53,353 nt of DNA from JAVBME01 sp031552765 (GCA_031552765.1 JAVBME010000024.1:1-53353), one strand, 5' to 3'. Positions 1 through 8,634 are shown, counted from the stretch's first letter. Program-made: numbers and translations. The notes: generated from the letters alone by a model not told the origin.

Positions 1-81
1 CAGCACACTAAGACGAGTTTTGGCGAGCTTGGTGGAGGGATCTTTTTCAGTTGTTTTAATACGTTTTTCTTTCATGTCCAT
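1..81 (-). CDS. Transposase N-terminus (IS481-like?), runs off the left edge
   Basis: The reverse strand reads ATG ATG GAC ATG AAA GAA from about 84 and stays open to base 1. The peptide contains KEKRIKTTEK followed by KLAKTRLSVL, which I recall from N-termini of IS481-type helix-turn-helix transposases; this is memory, not a search. A GGGATATG ribosome site precedes the start. Only about 27 codons are visible, so family and integrity cannot be confirmed. The rest of the gene would lie to the left. A possible element end (TGT, reverse strand) lies near 115-123, just outside the start. Confidence 0.4.
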   Translation of the reverse strand, partial: MDMKEKRIKTTEKDPSTKLAKTRLSVL

Positions 82-293
82 CATATCCCAATTTTAGTTT
101 AACCGATGGGGGCGACGTTAGACAAGAGGATTAGTACTACATTTTTGCTCTTTGCTTAATTTGCTCATTTCTATCACCTTTCCTTGTTTAAAGTTTACTA
201 ACTTTTTTACGGAAAGGCAAAAGCACAATTTATTTTACACTACCCTGTCAAGGCGTTTAGCGAAAAAACAGATAGTCGCAAATGTAAGCCCAG

Positions 294-343
294 CTTGCTT
301 GACATCGAAGAGGCCAGCGGTTCGAATCCGTTTAACCCCACCA
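294..343 (+). pseudogene. tRNA-Val 3' half, probable attachment-site remnant
   Basis: A T arm is clear: AGCGG (316-320), loop TTCGAAT (321-327), CCGTT (328-332). It is followed by a 3' acceptor strand TAACCCC, discriminator A and an encoded CCA (341-343). Upstream, CTTGCTTGACAT resembles the anticodon arm of tRNA-Val(GAC), but the 3' side of that stem reads CGAAG where GCAAG would pair. No 5' acceptor strand (GGGGTTA) or D arm lies upstream. It is therefore a tRNA 3' end without its 5' half, as left by site-specific integration into a tRNA gene. The integrase relic next to it supports this. Confidence 0.7.
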
Positions 344-353
344 GTAAACTTCA

Positions 354-383
354 GGCTTTCGGCAAATGCCGGAGGCTTTTTTT
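354..383 (+). terminator. Intrinsic terminator after the tRNA 3' end
   Basis: A GC-rich hairpin (GGCTTTCGGCA with TGCCGGAGGC, including G-T pairs) is followed by seven T. It lies ten bases behind the CCA end, as expected for the natural terminator of a tRNA gene. Confidence 0.7.
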
Positions 384-428
384 GTTGCTATAACACCAAA
401 GTCAAGTAGTTGTCCAGTTTTTATGTTC

Positions 429-587
429 TTAATGAAGAATTGCTTCCTCAGTTGTAGACTGGGTATTTTCCTTTATGGCAAGTATGGTAGTTAACTTGTC
501 GTTCATCTTATCCGCCGCCTCTTGTTGTAGCCCATTCATCAGGTGAGAGTACCTGTTCATGGTCAGTGTTTTGCTGGCGGTCAAGCA
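429..587 (-). pseudogene. Tyrosine recombinase (phage/ICE integrase), C-terminal relic
   Basis: On the reverse strand one frame reads LTASKTLTMNRYSHLMNG, then LQQEAADKMNDKL, and ends at a stop complementary to 429-431. This is the final helix region of tyrosine recombinases, with the catalytic Tyr in the RYSHL context and the usual QxEAAxK tail. The frame closes at once upstream (TGA), where the GNAT gene ends, so about 85 percent of the integrase is missing. It points towards the tRNA-Val fragment, the usual arrangement of int beside its att site. Together they mark one end of a lost or rearranged integrative element. Confidence 0.75.
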
Positions 588-596
588 TATACATTT

Positions 597-1058
597 TCAC
601 AAAGCGTCTTTTTCGCTCACGGTGCGCAGTTTGTTGGCGGGGTTGAGCGTTTTGTTGCGGTAGGTGAGGTCGTCGCGGTTAGCAAAGCCGCGGTTTGCCC
701 AAAAGTCATTGCCTGTTTGGTTTTTGGCAAATACTACGAGCGCCGCTTTGGTGATGCCTTCCGCTGCGAGGGCGGCCAGGGATGCCGCCAGCAGCTTGCA
801 GCCGATGCCGCGGCTTCTTTCTTGTGCAGCGACCGCCATGTGGTAGATGAAAGCGCGCCGCCCGTCGTGCCCGCTCATGATGACGCCGCTGAGCGCGCCG
901 TTTGTTTCCGCGACAAAGCATGTACCGGGGTTGCGCAGGAGGTATTTTTCGATGCCGGCCCGCGAGTCGTCGATATCGTTTAGCCCCAGGCCGGGCGTGG
1001 CCAGCCACAAGGCGTAAACGCCGTCATAGTCGTCTATGGTCATCTTGCGTATCAGCAT
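597..1058 (-). CDS. GNAT family N-acetyltransferase
   Basis: This 153-residue protein starts MLIRKMTIDDYDGVYALW, the usual beta1-alpha1 opening of GNAT acyl-CoA N-acyltransferases. The acetyl-CoA binding motif is visible as ERSRGIGCKLL (Q/RxxGxG/A type), followed by ALVVFAKNQTGNDFWANRGF, the usual beta5-alpha4 end. The substrate cannot be told. The start at 1058 is chosen because upstream residues do not fit the family and an AAGGAAAAGAG site precedes it. It lies 4 bases downstream of the DUF454 gene on the same strand, so the two are probably co-transcribed. Its end abuts the integrase relic. Confidence 0.85.
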   Translation of the reverse strand: MLIRKMTIDDYDGVYALWLATPGLGLNDIDDSRAGIEKYLLRNPGTCFVAETNGALSGVIMSGHDGRRAFIYHMAVAAQERSRGIGCKLLAASLAALAAEGITKAALVVFAKNQTGNDFWANRGFANRDDLTYRNKTLNPANKLRTVSEKDAL

Positions 1059-1062
1059 GATA

Positions 1063-1446
1063 TCACTCTTTTCCTTTTGTCCGAATGTAAAAGAAAAAAT
1101 ACCACCAGTGAAAGAGTATCGCCAGGGCCAGGAATATCCTGGCCGGCAGGACAGGTACAAAGTAGAAAGCCGCGCCCATCATTGCCGACGCCGACAGCGC
1201 TATCGCCCACTTTGTTTTGAGCGGCATCGCCTTCTCTTCTATAAAATCCGCCAGGTGTCTTTTGTATAGCCCGGTAGAGGTAAACCAGCGGTGGAAGCGC
1301 TCCGAGCCTTTGGCAAAACAAAAGGCGGTCAAGAGCAAAAAGGGTGTGGTGGGCAATACCGGCAGGATGACGCCCAAAGCGCCGAGCGCCAAAGATACAC
1401 AGCCCACGGTCAAGTATACGTACTTCAGCGTCTTTTCCTCCCGCAC
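1063..1446 (-). CDS. DUF454 (YbaN-like) inner membrane protein
   Basis: A 127-residue protein with hydrophobic stretches near residues 8-45 and 80-120. It carries the family signature: GxxGVILPVLPTTPFLLL, then FxKGSERFHRWF. DUF454 proteins are small membrane proteins of unknown function found in many bacteria. The GTG at 1446 is the longest reasonable start; a GGGAGG lies just inside the ORF, so the true start could be slightly further in. It is the first gene of a two-gene leftward unit with the GNAT gene. Confidence 0.85.
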   Translation of the reverse strand: MREEKTLKYVYLTVGCVSLALGALGVILPVLPTTPFLLLTAFCFAKGSERFHRWFTSTGLYKRHLADFIEEKAMPLKTKWAIALSASAMMGAAFYFVPVLPARIFLALAILFHWWYFFFYIRTKGKE

Positions 1447-1470
1447 TTCTTTATGCTACCGGTAAATTCG

Positions 1471-1514
1471 CCGGGAGAAGGCCGTATTCCTCTACAAGAA
1501 AAGCCTTCTCCCGG
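1471..1514. repeat. 12-bp perfect inverted repeat with 20-base loop
   Basis: CCGGGAGAAGGC (1471-1482) pairs with GCCTTCTCCCGG (1503-1514). It lies between two leftward genes, behind 1579-2064 and ahead of the DUF454 gene. No T run follows on either strand, so it is either a weak terminator or a 5' leader structure for the DUF454-GNAT unit. Confidence 0.6.
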
Positions 1515-1578
1515 TATGGTCACTCTTAAGTTTTGTGTTTCGTGCCCTCTGTCCAGGTTCTTTCCTTGCCAGGCACAA

Positions 1579-2064
1579 TTATTTTTCAATATTGCCCTCT
1601 TCTAGCGCGGTGTTTTCAGGCGCCGCCGTTTCCAGGACATTGCCCTCCACGTATTCTACGATACGCTGTTTTACTCCGCTCAGGCCAAGCAGCGCTATGA
1701 AGAGAGATATAGCTATATCTTTATAAAGCTCCGCGCCGCCCAACAAAAATATCAGCTTCAACATTTCGATACCGGCATAATACCCTTCCATGTGGAGAGT
1801 GATCATAATAACAGCAATATTCATGAATAAAACAGCGAAGATGGAGGAGCCGCCCACGCAGACATAAGCGACCTTTAAGTCTTTAGGTCCCCTGAGATAC
1901 CTATAGCCAAAAAAAGACGCTATGCCTATGACAAAAGAAAGATAGCCTATATACCATCCCAGATAAGCCAAAACAGCCCAGGGGATCGAGCCTATGGCCG
2001 CTCCTGCTAAAGCTCCCGCCAAACCTCCTATAAAACTGCTGTCTTCGTAAACCGCTTCTTTCAT
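1579..2064 (-). CDS. Four-helix membrane protein of unknown family
   Basis: This 161-residue protein has about four hydrophobic segments: near residues 12-35 with a glycine-zipper pattern (GGLAGALAGAAIGSIPW), 38-55, 68-92 and 100-130. A charged C-terminal tail (VEYVEGNVLETAAPENT) follows. An AGGAGCG ribosome site lies 8 bases before the ATG. I do not recognise the family. It is transcribed leftward on its own, with a long non-coding stretch upstream. Confidence 0.75.
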   Translation of the reverse strand: MKEAVYEDSSFIGGLAGALAGAAIGSIPWAVLAYLGWYIGYLSFVIGIASFFGYRYLRGPKDLKVAYVCVGGSSIFAVLFMNIAVIMITLHMEGYYAGIEMLKLIFLLGGAELYKDIAISLFIALLGLSGVKQRIVEYVEGNVLETAAPENTALEEGNIEK

Positions 2065-2438
2065 AGCCGTACGCTCCTGTTTTCTATTTTATGCCCGAGC
2101 AAAAGTATATTTGTCCTGTTGGCAAACTTTTCACATTTATTATTTGGCAAAAACAAAAACCCGCTGAAAAAATTTCCTCGGCGGAACGCTTCTGGCGCCG
2201 GGAAAAACTAGCGGGTCATGCATGTTGTTTCTAAGTATTGCAAAAAAATGGGTATGCGGGAAACACGATAGCACCTCTATAAACACGTTGCCCGGTAAAA
2301 AGAATTGCCGGTCTATGCACTGTTAGTTTTCAATATACACAAATTATATTACTTGTTCAAGTTTTTCGCAAGGCGTTTTATATTATTATAGAGGTAAATA
2401 GCACGAAATCAGACCTGTGGGCAACCGTCATGCCGGCT
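2065..2438. other. Non-coding stretch with a long-range stem
   Basis: No credible gene. The only structure seen is ACCCGCT (2159-2165) pairing with AGCGGGT (2210-2216), enclosing CTCGGCGG and GGCGCCGGG segments that could fold further. The right part is AT-rich and would hold the promoter of the leftward gene ending at 1579. Confidence 0.4.
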
Positions 2439-3389
2439 TCACATTTTCTTGAGCTTCACCGTGACCGCGCTTATTTTTCCGTCGCGTAGGTAGGTAATTG
2501 AAATTGTCTCACCGGCTTTTTTGTTGTTGAGTGTTTGTACGAAATCCTCTATGTCATTTATGTTGGTAGCGTCCACTTTTATGATATTGTCGCCGACGAG
2601 CAGACCGGCGTCCTTAGCCGCGCTTTTTTTCGTCAGGGCCATGATCAGGACGCCTTTTTCTATTTGTTTTGGGTTTTTCTTTATCGTCAGTTCTTCTTTA
2701 CCGGCGACCGAGGCGCCAAAAGAGCCGGGGCTTTTGTCTGTGCTTATCTCGGTTATGGCAAAGTCGAAACGCTTGCTTTCTTCCTTGCCGTTTATCTCGA
2801 GGGTGAGGAAGATACCGAGGGTCTGGCCGAGCAGATTGGCTTTCTCTATGTCTTTTTTGGCGGCAGGGAAAAAGGGCGTTACCCGCCATGTCCCGTACCA
2901 GCCGGGGCGGGTCACAAAGTCATCAAAGCCCAGCCAGCCGCCACCCCAATCGCCGCCGCCCCAGCGTCCCCAGCCAAAACCGATGTTGACGCCGGCCGGT
3001 TCTCTTTCATAGCTGATGCTGCCTTCGGCGAACAGGACTTCTTCAAGAGCGGTAGCGGGAGGTATGCTGGTATCTCTGGCGCCGGCATACAGGCTGGTGA
3101 CCGCGGCGTTCTGCGAGGCCGGCAGCACACGGTGCGCTTTGCCGGAAAAGATCAAAGAAGCCGTGGGCCATTTTACCGTGATCGGCGCGCCGGTCTTATT
3201 GTAGATGGAAACAAACAGCCTGTCGGGATTTTTCTTAGGCAACGCGAAGCTTATATAAACGTCTTCGCCGTTATACTTCATACTGTAGTTTTCTACCGGA
3301 TCGGCCAGCTTAAATGTGTAATAAGCCGCCGAACACACCGGCACATTAAAATACAGGAAAACTCCAAGCAGTACTACAAACAGCCTCAT
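2439..3389 (-). CDS. Secreted PDZ-domain protein
   Basis: The 316-residue protein begins with a signal peptide (MRLFVVLLGVFLYFNVPVCSA). A middle region of no recognised family has a Gly/Trp-rich loop near residues 140-155 (GWGRWGGGDWGGGW). The last 90 residues form a PDZ domain: GVLIMALTKKSAAKDAGLLVGDNIIKVD, then GETISITYLRDG. PDZ domains of this kind bind C-terminal peptides and are common in envelope proteases, but no protease domain is present. The ATG at 3389 is chosen over an in-frame GTG at 3395 because AGGAGG lies 8 bases before the ATG and only 2 before the GTG. Expected location is outside the cytoplasmic membrane. Confidence 0.8.
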   Translation of the reverse strand: MRLFVVLLGVFLYFNVPVCSAAYYTFKLADPVENYSMKYNGEDVYISFALPKKNPDRLFVSIYNKTGAPITVKWPTASLIFSGKAHRVLPASQNAAVTSLYAGARDTSIPPATALEEVLFAEGSISYEREPAGVNIGFGWGRWGGGDWGGGWLGFDDFVTRPGWYGTWRVTPFFPAAKKDIEKANLLGQTLGIFLTLEINGKEESKRFDFAITEISTDKSPGSFGASVAGKEELTIKKNPKQIEKGVLIMALTKKSAAKDAGLLVGDNIIKVDATNINDIEDFVQTLNNKKAGETISITYLRDGKISAVTVKLKKM

Positions 3390-3620
3390 AGTCACTACCT
3401 CCTTGACAGTTTATCTATCTAACTACATTTTATGGCAGACGCTGTTATATGGCAATGTTTTTTATATTTTTGAGCTTGGTGGTTCTGACTGTTAGGCGGT
3501 AAAATCATGAATCTTATTTTTGCCGGTAGGCATGGTATTTTGGGCGTCCCTTGACTGTTGGGGAAAGAAATGGTAAATTTAATTTATTAATATTCACTTA
3601 GTGTTTATAGAAGGGAGACG

Positions 3621-4259
3621 ATGGCTGTTAATACTAAAAACGAGGACGCAAGCGTGGCCGAGAAAGCAAGGGCTTTAGCTGCAAAAGAAGAATGCGCGAT
3701 CTTATTGAGCAAGTTTAACCAGTTGCTGTCTGCTGATATACATGATTATACAAAACGGTTCTTCGTGGAAGCCGGCGCGTTTTTTCAAAATGAAGGGTTT
3801 GCCGTTTCTTTTAACAAGCAAAGTTTTTTTATCGCAATAAACCCTCAGTTAGGTTTGGAGGTAAAGGTCGATTGTGAGATAAAGCAGCCGAACAGTAAGA
3901 TGATCGACGAGACGGATTTTATTTACGCGGCGTTTAAAGCGAGCAGCAGGAACCGCCCTAGCAAGACGGTTTTTCTAGCTAATCCGGATAAGATAACAGA
4001 GCTGAAAAAAAAGGCCTTGACTTGCAAGTGTGAAAAAGGCAGGTTGCCGCGTTGCATTTGCGGTGTGGATAAAAGTTATCTTTTTTCCCGGCTAGAAGAC
4101 AAGATAGCTTATTTAAAAAGTGTTTTGCAGGACGCTTCTTACAGAAAGTTTGGCTATGCCCATGATGCTTCGACCAGCAGGTCAAAGGCCAGTCTGGAGT
4201 TTTTTTCCTCATTGGGAGAGGCTGTTGCCTATCTGTTTAAAGACAGGGTGCAAAAATAG
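3621..4259 (+). CDS. Hypothetical cytoplasmic protein with CxC-CxC motif
   Basis: A 212-residue soluble protein of unknown family. It is rich in Lys, Ala and Ser and has no signal or membrane segment. A cysteine cluster near residue 135 (CKCEKGRLPRCIC) could bind a metal. A GAAGGGAG ribosome site precedes the ATG. Two terminators follow, so it is monocistronic. Confidence 0.75.
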   Translation: MAVNTKNEDASVAEKARALAAKEECAILLSKFNQLLSADIHDYTKRFFVEAGAFFQNEGFAVSFNKQSFFIAINPQLGLEVKVDCEIKQPNSKMIDETDFIYAAFKASSRNRPSKTVFLANPDKITELKKKALTCKCEKGRLPRCICGVDKSYLFSRLEDKIAYLKSVLQDASYRKFGYAHDASTSRSKASLEFFSSLGEAVAYLFKDRVQK

Positions 4260-4290
4260 GCTTTATATGTGACTCAAATATAGGTCGATG

Positions 4291-4323
4291 AGGCTTCCGG
4301 GGTTTGCCCGGAGGCCGTTTTTA
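4291..4323 (+). terminator. Intrinsic terminator
   Basis: GGCTTCCGGG / CCCGGAGGCC with a short loop, then GTTTTT. It ends the gene at 3621-4259. Confidence 0.8.
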
Positions 4324-4341
4324 ATTATTTTTTCGGTATGG

Positions 4342-4362
4342 ACCGCTATGAGGCGGTTTTTT
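4342..4362 (+). terminator. Second, weaker intrinsic terminator
   Basis: ACCGC / GCGGT hairpin followed by six T, about 20 bases after the first terminator. Confidence 0.5.
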
Positions 4363-4380
4363 GTTTGCGCGCGGCGTGAA

Positions 4381-4409
4381 TGGACATAATGAAAAGCAGG
4401 TGTTATAAT
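4381..4409 (+). promoter_or_regulatory. Sigma-A type promoter of the ABC/ChuX operon
   Basis: TGGACA (4381-4386), a 17-base spacer and a perfect TATAAT (4404-4409). It lies about 110 bases before the first ABC gene. The leader contains the direct repeat AAGTTAAGTTAG and a taactaaatttacta stretch, but no clear Fur box was found. Confidence 0.8.
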
Positions 4410-4517
4410 TCAAGTTAAGTTAGCCGTATCTAACTAAATTTACTAAGTTTTACTGCCGGAAAAACCGGTGGTATGTAGAGGGCTGTTTATTTTACCGAAA
4501 AGGAGAGGTTGCCTACT

Positions 4518-6332
4518 ATGGAAAAAACGGTGAAAAGCGGTTGGCCTCGGCTTGTCGAGCTGGCCGCGACCAAAAAGGCCTGGATAATGTCTTCTTTGTT
4601 TTTGTCCGCGCTTGCTTCTTTGGCAAGTTTTGTGCCCTATGTGGCGATATATTTTATCATCCGCGAGGTGCTGGCAGCGTATCCACACTATGCGCGCCTT
4701 GATGTTGCTGCTGTGATGGCTTACGGCTGGCTGGCGCTGGCCGGTATCGCAGGGAATATCATATTGTATTTTTTAGCTTTGGCCTGTTCGCATATGGCGG
4801 CTTTCGGCACTTTATATGAACTGAAGGTGGGTTTTGCCACCCATCTGGCAAAGGTTCCGCTGGGTTTTCACATGCTGGCCGGCAGCGGCAAGCTGCGCAA
4901 GGTGATGGATGAAAATATAGAGAAGGTGGAGGGGTTTATCGCCCACCAGCTGCCTGATATCGTAGCTGCGCTGGTAGCTCCGCTAGTGATGGCGGCCATC
5001 TTGCTGACGCTTGACTGGCGTTTGGGCCTGGCCGCGCTTTTGGCTGTCGCGCTTTCTTATTTTGTACTGGAGCGGGCCTATGGCAGCGCAGGCAAACGGG
5101 AGATGATGCGTGAGTACCAGAGCAAGCTCGAAGATATGAACAATGCTACTGTGGAGTATATCCGAGGCATTTCGGTGGTCAAGGCTTTTCGCCAGACGGT
5201 GTATTCTTTTCGCCGCCTGCACCGGACGATACGGGCGTACACGGATATGGTCATACCTTATACTTTGAGCTGGGAAAACTATATGTCGGCTTTTATCGTC
5301 ATCGTCAACAATGTCTATCTGTTTGTTTTGCCTGTAGGCATTTGTATCGGCATGTACACTGACGAACATGCCGCTTTTGCCGGCAAGTTTATTTTTTACC
5401 TTGTTTTCACGCCCGCGGTAGCGTCGGTGATGATGAAGGTGTTGTATGTGATGTCTAACGGCATGCAGATAATGGACGGGGTGGCGGTGATGGACGGTTA
5501 CCTTGCCCGGGCGCCGCTGCCGCAGCCTGCGCAGCCGAAAGAGGCGGCAAGCTGGGATATTTGCTTTAACGAAGTTGTATTTACTTATGACGAAGCAAGC
5601 GAGGTCACGGCTCTTAACGGTGTGTCTTTTCTGGCGCGTCAAAATGAGGTGACGGCCATAGTCGGCCCCTCGGGCGGGGGCAAGAGTACTATCGCCCATC
5701 TGATACCGCGCTTTTTTGATGTGAAAAGCGGCGGTATCAGCCTGGGCGGCGTGGATATCCGCGAGATGGCGACCGGCTATCTGATGGAAAAGGTGAGCTT
5801 TGTTTTCCAGGATGTGTTTTTGTTTAAACAGAGCGTTAGGGAAAATATCCGCATGGGCAGTCCCGCGGCCACGGACGAAGAGGTAGTGGCGGCGGCCCGG
5901 GCGGCGCAATGCCATGAGTTTATCGACAAGCTGCCGGCTGGCTACGACACGGTTATCGGCGCCAAGGGGGTGCATTTGTCAGGCGGGGAAAAGCAGCGGC
6001 TGGCTATCGCTCGGGCTATCGTCAAGGACGCTCCTGTGGTGGTGCTCGATGAGGCGACCTCTTTTGCCGATCCGGAAAATGAACATCTTATACAAAAGGC
6101 GTTTGCAATACTCATGAAAAACAAGACGGTGGTCATGATAGCGCACCGTCTGGGCAGCGTGCGCGGCGCGGACAAGATCATCGTAGTGGAAAACGGCCGG
6201 GTGGCCGAGGAGGGTACGCATGACGCGCTTTTAGGACGCCGGGGCCGTTACCGGGAAATGTGGGAGATATATATGCAGGCGGCCAACTGGCGTTTGGCCG
6301 GCGGCGGGAAGGAGGGGGCGCGCTATGTCTAG
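4518..6332 (+). CDS. ABC exporter-type half-transporter, Irt/Ybt-like (subunit 1)
   Basis: A 604-residue fusion of a six-helix type IV ABC membrane domain (about 1-320) with an ATPase domain. Walker A is GPSGGGKST (near 382), signature LSGGEKQR (near 486), Walker B VVVLDEATS (near 506), and the H loop lies in IAHRL. The sequence LDEATSFADPENE is typical of paired half-transporters related to IrtAB and YbtPQ, which handle iron-siderophores. The second half-transporter overlaps it and a haem protein follows, so iron or haem handling is likely; the direction of transport is not shown. The ATG at 4518 is preferred over an in-frame TTG at 4509 because AGGAGAGG lies 9 bases before the ATG and directly abuts the TTG. 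Confidence 0.88.
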   Translation: MEKTVKSGWPRLVELAATKKAWIMSSLFLSALASLASFVPYVAIYFIIREVLAAYPHYARLDVAAVMAYGWLALAGIAGNIILYFLALACSHMAAFGTLYELKVGFATHLAKVPLGFHMLAGSGKLRKVMDENIEKVEGFIAHQLPDIVAALVAPLVMAAILLTLDWRLGLAALLAVALSYFVLERAYGSAGKREMMREYQSKLEDMNNATVEYIRGISVVKAFRQTVYSFRRLHRTIRAYTDMVIPYTLSWENYMSAFIVIVNNVYLFVLPVGICIGMYTDEHAAFAGKFIFYLVFTPAVASVMMKVLYVMSNGMQIMDGVAVMDGYLARAPLPQPAQPKEAASWDICFNEVVFTYDEASEVTALNGVSFLARQNEVTAIVGPSGGGKSTIAHLIPRFFDVKSGGISLGGVDIREMATGYLMEKVSFVFQDVFLFKQSVRENIRMGSPAATDEEVVAAARAAQCHEFIDKLPAGYDTVIGAKGVHLSGGEKQRLAIARAIVKDAPVVVLDEATSFADPENEHLIQKAFAILMKNKTVVMIAHRLGSVRGADKIIVVENGRVAEEGTHDALLGRRGRYREMWEIYMQAANWRLAGGGKEGARYV

Positions 6333-8067
6333 GCTGCAGGCGGCGTTCATGCTGTCAGATAAAGGTTATGCCGATTTGAAAAAGGCCACATGGGCTGTCG
6401 CTTTGACGAATTTTGCCATGATGCTGCCGTTTATTGTTATACTCGAGGTGTTTGCCGAGCTTATAAAACCGCTTTCCGGCCAAGAGGCGTCCTCGATGAA
6501 GCTATGGCTACTGTTTGCTTTGGGCGTTGTGGGGGCGGGCCTTATTTTTGTCGCCAGTAAAAACGACTACAGGAAAACCTATATAGCGTCGTATATGGAG
6601 TCGGAAAATACCCGCGTGGCCGTAGCCGAGCATATCCGCAAACTGCCGATGAGCGTTTTTAACTCCAAAAACCTGTCCGAGCTTACGGGCAATATCATGG
6701 GCGACTGCGCCACGGCGGAACATGTGCTCAGCCACATCCTGCCGCAGCTGTTGGCGAACGCTGTCTCCACCACGGTTATCTGTCTGATGCTGGCCGTGCT
6801 GGACTGGCGTATGGCGCTTTCTATTTACTGTACGTTGCCGGTGGCTTTTTTGCTGGTTTTTTTGAGTGTGCGCGTACAACGGTATTTTGGTGAAAAGCAC
6901 GCGCAGGCCAAGCTGGAAGTGTCTGACCAGGTACAGGAATATATCGACGGCATCAAGGTGATCAAGGCCTGTGACCTCGACGGGGAGACTTTTTCCAAAC
7001 TGGAAAAAGCTTTGCGGCGGATGAAGGATTTGGCTATCAGGTTTGAGCTGGTAACAGGGCTTTTTGTCACGGGCGCGCAGGTGATAGTGCATGCCGGGGT
7101 GGGCCTGACAGTGTTTGTGGGCACATACCTGTTTGCCGGCGGCAGTATCGGCCTGCTGCCGCTCCTGATGTTTTTGCTGGTGGCGACGCGCATTTACGGG
7201 CCGGTAATAACTGAACTGACGTTGCTGCCGGAGCTTTTATACCACCAAATAGCGGTCAAGCGCATGCGCGCTTTGCAGGAGATAGCGATAATGGAGGGCG
7301 ACGCGCAAAAAGAGATAACAAGCTATGATATCCTTTTTGAAAACGTGGGTTTTAGTTATAACAAAGGCGGAGGGGAAAGCATCCGCGATATGACGGTCAG
7401 CATACCGGCCGGCGGAGTGACGGCGCTGGTGGGGCCGTCGGGCAGCGGGAAAAGTACTGTGGCCAGGCTGATAGCGCGTTTTTGGGATGTCGATCGGGGC
7501 AGCGTCAAGATAGGCGGGGTGGATGTCAGGTCGCTCGACCCGGAACACCTGATGGGCTATATGTCATTTGTTTTTCAGGATGTGGTGCTGTTTAACGATA
7601 CTGTGTACAACAATATCCTGGTCGGCAACGCCGGCGCTTCCGAAACGGAGGTGCTGGCCGCGGCCCAAGCCGCCTGCTGTGAGGGGTTCATAAACAAGCT
7701 GCCGCAAGGCTATGCCACGGTGCTGGGAGAAAACGGCAGTACCCTGTCGGGCGGCGAGCGCCAGCGTCTGTCTATCGCCCGCGCTTTATTGAAAAACGCG
7801 CCGCTAGTGCTGCTTGATGAGGCGACCGCCTCCATCGACCCGGAGAATGAGGCGCTTATCCAGCAGGCGATATCGGCGCTCATCAAGGGCAAAACCGTGA
7901 TCGTGATCGCGCACCGGTTGAAGACGGTGGCCGGGGCGGATAAGATCATTGTCCTATCGGAAGGGCGGGTGGCCGAAGAAGGTGACCATGACGGACTTTT
8001 GGCGCAAAAAGGACTTTACCACAGGCTTTATAACATCCAGCGGCAAAGTATGGGCTGGAGCGTGTAA
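6325..8067 (+). CDS. ABC exporter-type half-transporter, Irt/Ybt-like (subunit 2)
   Basis: A 580-residue partner of the upstream gene with the same layout: six-helix membrane domain (about 1-310), then ATPase with GPSGSGKST (near 369), LSGGERQR (near 473) and LVLLDEATASIDPENE (near 493). It overlaps the preceding gene by 8 bases and has a strong AAGGAGGGGG site inside that gene's end, which points to translational coupling and heterodimer formation. Both ATP sites look complete, so this is not a pair with an obviously degenerate site. Confidence 0.88.
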   Translation: MSRLQAAFMLSDKGYADLKKATWAVALTNFAMMLPFIVILEVFAELIKPLSGQEASSMKLWLLFALGVVGAGLIFVASKNDYRKTYIASYMESENTRVAVAEHIRKLPMSVFNSKNLSELTGNIMGDCATAEHVLSHILPQLLANAVSTTVICLMLAVLDWRMALSIYCTLPVAFLLVFLSVRVQRYFGEKHAQAKLEVSDQVQEYIDGIKVIKACDLDGETFSKLEKALRRMKDLAIRFELVTGLFVTGAQVIVHAGVGLTVFVGTYLFAGGSIGLLPLLMFLLVATRIYGPVITELTLLPELLYHQIAVKRMRALQEIAIMEGDAQKEITSYDILFENVGFSYNKGGGESIRDMTVSIPAGGVTALVGPSGSGKSTVARLIARFWDVDRGSVKIGGVDVRSLDPEHLMGYMSFVFQDVVLFNDTVYNNILVGNAGASETEVLAAAQAACCEGFINKLPQGYATVLGENGSTLSGGERQRLSIARALLKNAPLVLLDEATASIDPENEALIQQAISALIKGKTVIVIAHRLKTVAGADKIIVLSEGRVAEEGDHDGLLAQKGLYHRLYNIQRQSMGWSV

Positions 8068-8081
8068 GTTTACTAGAGAGG

Positions 8082-8594
8082 ATGAACAAATTGGACAAGC
8101 AAAAAATCAGAGAAGTATTGGCCGGCCAGCCGGAAGGTTTTCCGGCTACTATCGCCCAACAACTGGGCGTGAGCGAGTGGGCGGTAGTCAAAGAGCTGCC
8201 CGCCGAGGCCATGCGGCAAGCGCCGGTTGCAGCTTTTGACGAGATCATGGCAGAACTTACGCATTGGGGTGAGATCACTTTCCTGGTGCGCAACGGTTCG
8301 GTGGTGGCCGAGATCAAGACCAGCGTGCCGCCCGGACGTCACGGCGAGCGGTATTTTAATCTCGAACACGGCGTTGCGCCGCTGGGCGGGCATATCGGTG
8401 CGAAAAACCTGGCGGCGATATGTTTTGTGGAAAAGCAGTCCCGGGGAAATGAGACGCTCTCCATACAGTTTTTCGACCGCCAGGGCGACAATATGTTTAA
8501 GATATACCTGTCGCGCACGGCGGACAAAAAGATAGTGCCGGAGCAGAAAGAGGCGTATTATAAACTGAGAAAGCGCCTGACGGACGATAAGTAA
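8082..8594 (+). CDS. hutX: Haem utilisation protein, ChuX/HutX family
   Basis: About 170 residues, the usual length of ChuX/HutX/HugX cytosolic haem-binding proteins. Features are an N-terminal helical segment with IAQQLGVSEWAVVKELP, then FDEIMAELTHWGEITFLVRN and the typical GVAPLGGHIGAKNLAAICFV strand region. Known members bind haem and support its use or degradation. It lies 14 bases behind the second ABC gene and shares its operon. AGAGAGG directly abuts the ATG at 8082, but sits 9 bases before an in-frame TTG at 8091, so translation may start at 8091. The symbol is by family only. Confidence 0.85.
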   Translation: MNKLDKQKIREVLAGQPEGFPATIAQQLGVSEWAVVKELPAEAMRQAPVAAFDEIMAELTHWGEITFLVRNGSVVAEIKTSVPPGRHGERYFNLEHGVAPLGGHIGAKNLAAICFVEKQSRGNETLSIQFFDRQGDNMFKIYLSRTADKKIVPEQKEAYYKLRKRLTDDK

Positions 8595-8634
8595 AAAGAG
8601 AGAGGCAAGCTAAAAATAGCTTGCCTCTCTCTTT
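8595..8634 (+). terminator. Strong terminator with 18-bp perfect stem
   Basis: Arms 8595-8612 and 8617-8634 are perfect complements around a four-A loop. A-rich and T-rich ends make it work on both strands. It ends the ABC-hutX operon. Confidence 0.85.

Noticed and set aside
152..409. 85-residue plus-strand frame across the tRNA fragment
   Set aside because: It runs through the tRNA T arm and its terminator and has no protein character.
4410..4500. Fur box or riboswitch in the leader of the ABC-hutX operon
   Set aside because: Short AAGTTA and TAACTAA repeats are present, but no 19-bp Fur dyad and no convincing riboswitch fold could be drawn.
4983..5975. 330-residue reverse frame across the first ABC gene
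   Set aside because: His/Arg-rich shadow of a gene with complete Walker A, signature and Walker B motifs.
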